From Klebsiella michiganensis (GTDB taxonomy: Bacteria > Pseudomonadota > Gammaproteobacteria > Enterobacterales > Enterobacteriaceae): a DNA stretch of 64,000 nt. This document shows positions 61,444-64,000 of the stretch, one piece after another. A program made the translations under genes and the position numbers. The number at the start of each line of letters is the position of its first letter. Position 1 is the stretch's first letter. The stretch lies in contig CP011077.1 in assembly GCA_000963575.1 (NCBI GenBank), positions 4,030,001-4,094,000 of the forward strand. The letters are read 5' to 3'. The notes under the pieces were generated by a model. That model worked only from the letters and a program-made list of their open reading frames with translations, did not search any database and was not told where the DNA came from.

Positions 61444-61965
61444 TATTTAACCTCTTGTTTTAAATTTATACAACATTATAATTAATCACTTTAAGAAAGA
61501 ATATCAAGAATTTTTGTGAAATAAATAATATTTATTATAAAAAGAATTGCTTGAGTGAATAATTTTTTAATTATAAGCACCATACAGTGTCATCTATTCA
61601 ACCGAAGCGGAAATTTATAGCATCTTCTGTGCTGCAAGAGAAGCTTTAAAATAAATGCAAGTTAAGCTGTATATCTGTATATAAAATATCAGGCACTGCG
61701 ATTTTTTATTATTATAGCGAAATGAAGCAAGGGCTAACTCTGCGAAGCCGCTGCGCTTGCTTCTTCGAGTTCCCCTTGCTTTTCTTCCCTTCGGTTAGAA
61801 AAGAAAGAAAACCTCTGCCAACCTTGCATATCAATAATTTTACTCAGTAAAATATCATATATACTTCTCTTAAGCATATCTTCCAAAAATAAACCTCTCA
61901 CTTTACAAACAACTTGACACATCATTTTAGCTTGACATCCTATTCGTTTAGAATATTAACATCCG
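61444..61965. other. AT-rich island spacer
   Basis: About 520 bp with one repeat/hairpin copy near 61774-61811. A minus-strand frame at 61734-61925 runs through that hairpin and is not called. No other structure seen. Confidence 0.45.
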
Positions 61966-62229
61966 ATGAATTTTAATGACCAAGTAAAAATTTTCACCAT
62001 GACAAAAAACTTAATAACTAAACGTGATGTAAGTACATTAAGACAGTTTTTTGATTACAAAGTTTTGTATCTTTTGCTTTATCTTCCTGTAAATATGCAA
62101 GAAGAGGATAGAGTAAAGGGTACAGAAAATGCTCACAGTTATGTAGTATGGAACTCACTTGGTGTTAGTCCGAGTAGTAGAAATTCACCCAGACAAACAT
62201 TAACAGCTATACAGCAATTATGTCTATGA
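61966..62229 (+). CDS. Hypothetical small protein upstream of hsdM
   Basis: An 87-residue frame opening MNFNDQVKIFTMTKNLITKR with a hydrophobic stretch KVLYLLLYLPVNM. No ribosome site is clear and no family is recognised. Start could be at 62002 (MTKNL). It could be a real small gene or chance. Confidence 0.3.
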   Translation: MNFNDQVKIFTMTKNLITKRDVSTLRQFFDYKVLYLLLYLPVNMQEEDRVKGTENAHSYVVWNSLGVSPSSRNSPRQTLTAIQQLCL

Positions 62230-62421
62230 CCGTGACTCCATTGAGGGCCAACGACTGACATCAACAACCCTGTTACAAAGCACTTACCCCATGAGTCATT
62301 GCACTTGCTGAGCTGAACGAAAACACTAAAATCAGATAATAATTAATCGCTGTATAAGCTCGTAACAAGCGGAACTTTAAGGCAAAATAGGGCTACCATC
62401 CTAATTCACGAAGTTACGCCA

Positions 62422-63969
62422 ATGGCAAGAAAACCTAAAGAAATCAAAACAGATCCGTTAGAAGTCATCCTGTGGAAAGCGGCAGACAAGCTGCGTAAAA
62501 ACATTGATGCAGCCGAGTATAAGCATGTCGTGCTGGGCCTCATTTTCCTTAAGTATATTTCTGATTCTTTTGAATCTCATTATGAGTTGCTGAAGGCAGG
62601 TGAAGGCGAGTTCGCAGGCGCTGACCCGGAAGATAAAGACGAGTACACCGCTTACAACATTTTCTTTGTCCCTGAGCTTGCACGCTGGAACTATCTAATA
62701 TCTAAGGCCAAGCTACCTGAAATCGGTAAGCTGGTTGATGATGCTATGGAGCTTATCGAAGCGGGTAACCCACAGCTAAAAGGTGTGCTGCCGAAAGTCT
62801 ACGCTCGCCAGAACCTCGACGCCACCGTGCTGGGTGAACTGATAGATTTGATTGGCAACATTGCACTGGGAGATGCCAAAGCGCGTTCTGCTGATGTATT
62901 AGGCCACGTATTCGAATACTTCCTTGGTGAATTTGCACTGGCAGAAGGTAAACAGGGCGGTCAGTTCTATACGCCAAAATCCATCGTAAGCCTGCTGGTT
63001 AACATGCTGGAACCCTATAAAGGCCGAGTCTTTGACCCCTGCTGTGGTTCTGGTGGTATGTTCGTTCAGTCAGAAAAATTTGTAGAAGCACATCAGGGAA
63101 ATATTGACGATATTTCGATCTATGGGCAGGAGTCCAACCAGACCACCTGGCGTCTGGCAAAAATGAACCTGGCAATTCGTGGGATTAATTCTGAACACGT
63201 TCGCTGGAATAATGAAGGTTCATTTCTTAACGATGCTCACAAAGATTTGAAATCTGATTTTATCATAGCTAACCCACCGTTTAACGTTTCCGACTGGTCT
63301 GGTGAGCAGCTTCGTGGTGATGCCCGCTGGCAATATGGCATTCCACCTGCTGGCAACGCTAACTTTGCCTGGATGCAACACTTCCTGTATCACCTGTCGC
63401 CAAAAGGTCAGGCTGGCGTTGTGCTGGCAAAAGGGGCTTTAACCTCTAAAAGTTCGGGTGAAGGTGATATTCGTGCAGCACTGGTCAAAGATGCCAATGT
63501 GATTGATTGTATCGTTAACTTACCCGCAAAACTGTTCCTGAATACCCAGATCCCAGCGGCCTTATGGTTTATGCGCCGAGATCGTGAAAACAGCAGTCAT
63601 TATCGTGATCGCAGTAAAGAAATTCTGTTTATTGATGCCCGTAATCTTGGTCATTTAATCAACCGCCGTAGCAAAGTGCTTTCTGACGAAGATATCAAAA
63701 CTATTGCTGACACCTACCATAACTGGCGTAACAAAGGTGGCGACTACGAAGATGTGGCTGGTTTCTGTGCATCTGTCGATATCAATGAAGTCGCTAAACT
63801 TGATTATGTGCTGACGCCTGGCCGTTATGTTGGCCTTGCTGACGAAGAAGACGATTTTGACTTTAAAGAACGTTTTACGGCTCTTAAAGCGGAGTTTGAA
63901 GCACAATTGGAAGAAGAAGCGCATCTGAATAAGTCTATCGCTGAGAGTCTGGCGAAGGTGGTTTTATGA
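62422..63969 (+). CDS. hsdM: Type I restriction-modification methyltransferase HsdM
   Basis: A 515-residue N6-adenine methyltransferase. An N-terminal helical domain (LEVILWKAADKLRKNIDAAE) precedes the catalytic domain, with SAM motif FDPCCGSGGMF (about 203-213) and NPPF (284-287). With HsdS it methylates a split DNA target; with HsdR it cuts unmodified DNA. Its stop overlaps the hsdS start by 4 nt. Base composition is closer to the chromosome than to the AT-rich cassette on its left. Confidence 0.95.
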   Translation: MARKPKEIKTDPLEVILWKAADKLRKNIDAAEYKHVVLGLIFLKYISDSFESHYELLKAGEGEFAGADPEDKDEYTAYNIFFVPELARWNYLISKAKLPEIGKLVDDAMELIEAGNPQLKGVLPKVYARQNLDATVLGELIDLIGNIALGDAKARSADVLGHVFEYFLGEFALAEGKQGGQFYTPKSIVSLLVNMLEPYKGRVFDPCCGSGGMFVQSEKFVEAHQGNIDDISIYGQESNQTTWRLAKMNLAIRGINSEHVRWNNEGSFLNDAHKDLKSDFIIANPPFNVSDWSGEQLRGDARWQYGIPPAGNANFAWMQHFLYHLSPKGQAGVVLAKGALTSKSSGEGDIRAALVKDANVIDCIVNLPAKLFLNTQIPAALWFMRRDRENSSHYRDRSKEILFIDARNLGHLINRRSKVLSDEDIKTIADTYHNWRNKGGDYEDVAGFCASVDINEVAKLDYVLTPGRYVGLADEEDDFDFKERFTALKAEFEAQLEEEAHLNKSIAESLAKVVL

Positions 63970-64000
63970 GTCAGTGGATAAAAACTAAACTTGGTGAGAT
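63966..64000 (+). CDS. hsdS: Type I restriction specificity subunit HsdS, start (partial)
   Basis: ATG overlapping the hsdM stop (ATGA) opens MSQWIKTKLGE, a usual start for HsdS. The frame leaves the window at 64000. Identification rests on position and these 11 residues. Confidence 0.75.
   Translation, partial: MSQWIKTKLGE

Larger units (their letters stand above)
60470..61811. repeat. Imperfect direct repeats flanking the mobC segment
   Basis: CCTTGTTTTTCGCCCTTCGG-TTGAAAAAGAAAGAAAG near 60472-60509 recurs as CCTTGCTTTTCTTCCCTTCG-GTTAGAAAAGAAAGAAAA near 61774-61811. Each also forms a weak hairpin around CCTTCGG. They bracket mobC and the 119-residue gene, so the segment may have entered as a unit or the repeats may be related terminators. 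Confidence 0.5.
55660..64000. mobile_element. Genomic island inserted at the 5' end of mutS (right end outside window)
   Basis: From about 55660 the DNA turns AT-rich and codon use departs from the backbone. It holds a ubiquitin-like conjugation cassette, a decayed mobC, orphan small genes and a type I restriction locus. hsdM is less AT-rich than the cassette, so the island is a mosaic. No integrase is visible in the window; it may lie beyond 64000. Confidence 0.75.

Noticed and set aside
61734..61925. 63-codon minus-strand frame
   Set aside because: It runs through a repeat/hairpin element and has low-complexity Glu/Ala/Ser content without a ribosome site.

Overview
The window is chromosomal DNA of an enterobacterium (family Enterobacteriaceae). 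The gene order nrdHIEF-proVWX-emrRAB-luxS-gshA-yqaAB-(argQ/Z/Y/V-serV tRNAs)-csrA-alaS-recX-recA-pncC follows the Escherichia coli chromosome, and the proteins are very close to their E. coli counterparts. Genus cannot be fixed from the sequence alone. Differences from the E. coli layout: no stpA between ygaP and alaE, no ygaZH before emrR, a polysaccharide lyase between nrdF and proV, a type-2 LeuA with an AraC regulator between emrB and luxS, and no intact sorbitol (srl) operon.

Layout. 1-2.3 kb: end of a drug exporter, then an SDR reductase divergent from an AraC regulator. 2.4-6.4 kb: a giant Gly-rich autotransporter. 7-11 kb: histidine phosphatase, ygaV-ygaP, small conserved genes, alaE, ygaC, ygaM. 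11-12.8 kb: a MocR regulator divergent from an AhpD-like protein. 13.3-17.2 kb: nrdHIEF behind NrdR-like boxes. 17.2-22 kb: lyase and proU, with proV carrying a one-base frameshift. 22.4-27.5 kb: MFS exporter and emrRAB. 27.6-33.4 kb: leuA2/araC, luxS, the sRNA micA, gshA, yqaA-yqaB. 33.6-40.4 kb: four tRNA-Arg on exact 275-bp repeats plus tRNA-Ser, csrA, alaS, recX, recA with its SOS box, pncC. 40.5-45.5 kb: a metal (probably zinc) ABC operon led by a 39-codon membrane peptide ORF and a Zur-like box, a decayed srlR, gutQ and mltB. 45.6-55.3 kb: a second tryptophanyl-tRNA synthetase behind a textbook Trp attenuator, a HAD phosphatase, terC, an ECF sigma/anti-sigma/cytochrome b561/catalase-like operon with a matching ECF promoter, a chemoreceptor, a ChaN/TraB-like protein and a lipoprotein.

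From about 55.66 kb to the right edge the DNA is a foreign, AT-rich island. It begins inside mutS: the start codon and 17 codons of mutS are present and the reading frame then leaves mutS. The island carries a five-gene cassette: a membrane protein, a ComEC-type metallo-beta-lactamase fold protein, an E2-E1 fusion, a JAB/JAMM protease and a second membrane protein. It looks like a ubiquitin-like conjugation or defence system without a CD-NTase and without an obvious free ubiquitin-like protein. The metallo-beta-lactamase protein itself ends in a Gly4 tail that is a candidate conjugation site. Downstream lie a frameshifted mobC mobilisation gene with a possible oriT hairpin, two uncharacterised small genes and the start of a type I restriction-modification locus (hsdM, beginning of hsdS).

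The strongest candidates for something new are this MBL/E2-E1/JAB cassette and its insertion in mutS, followed by the trpS2 attenuator, the small-ORF-led metal transporter and the ECF-controlled haem operon.
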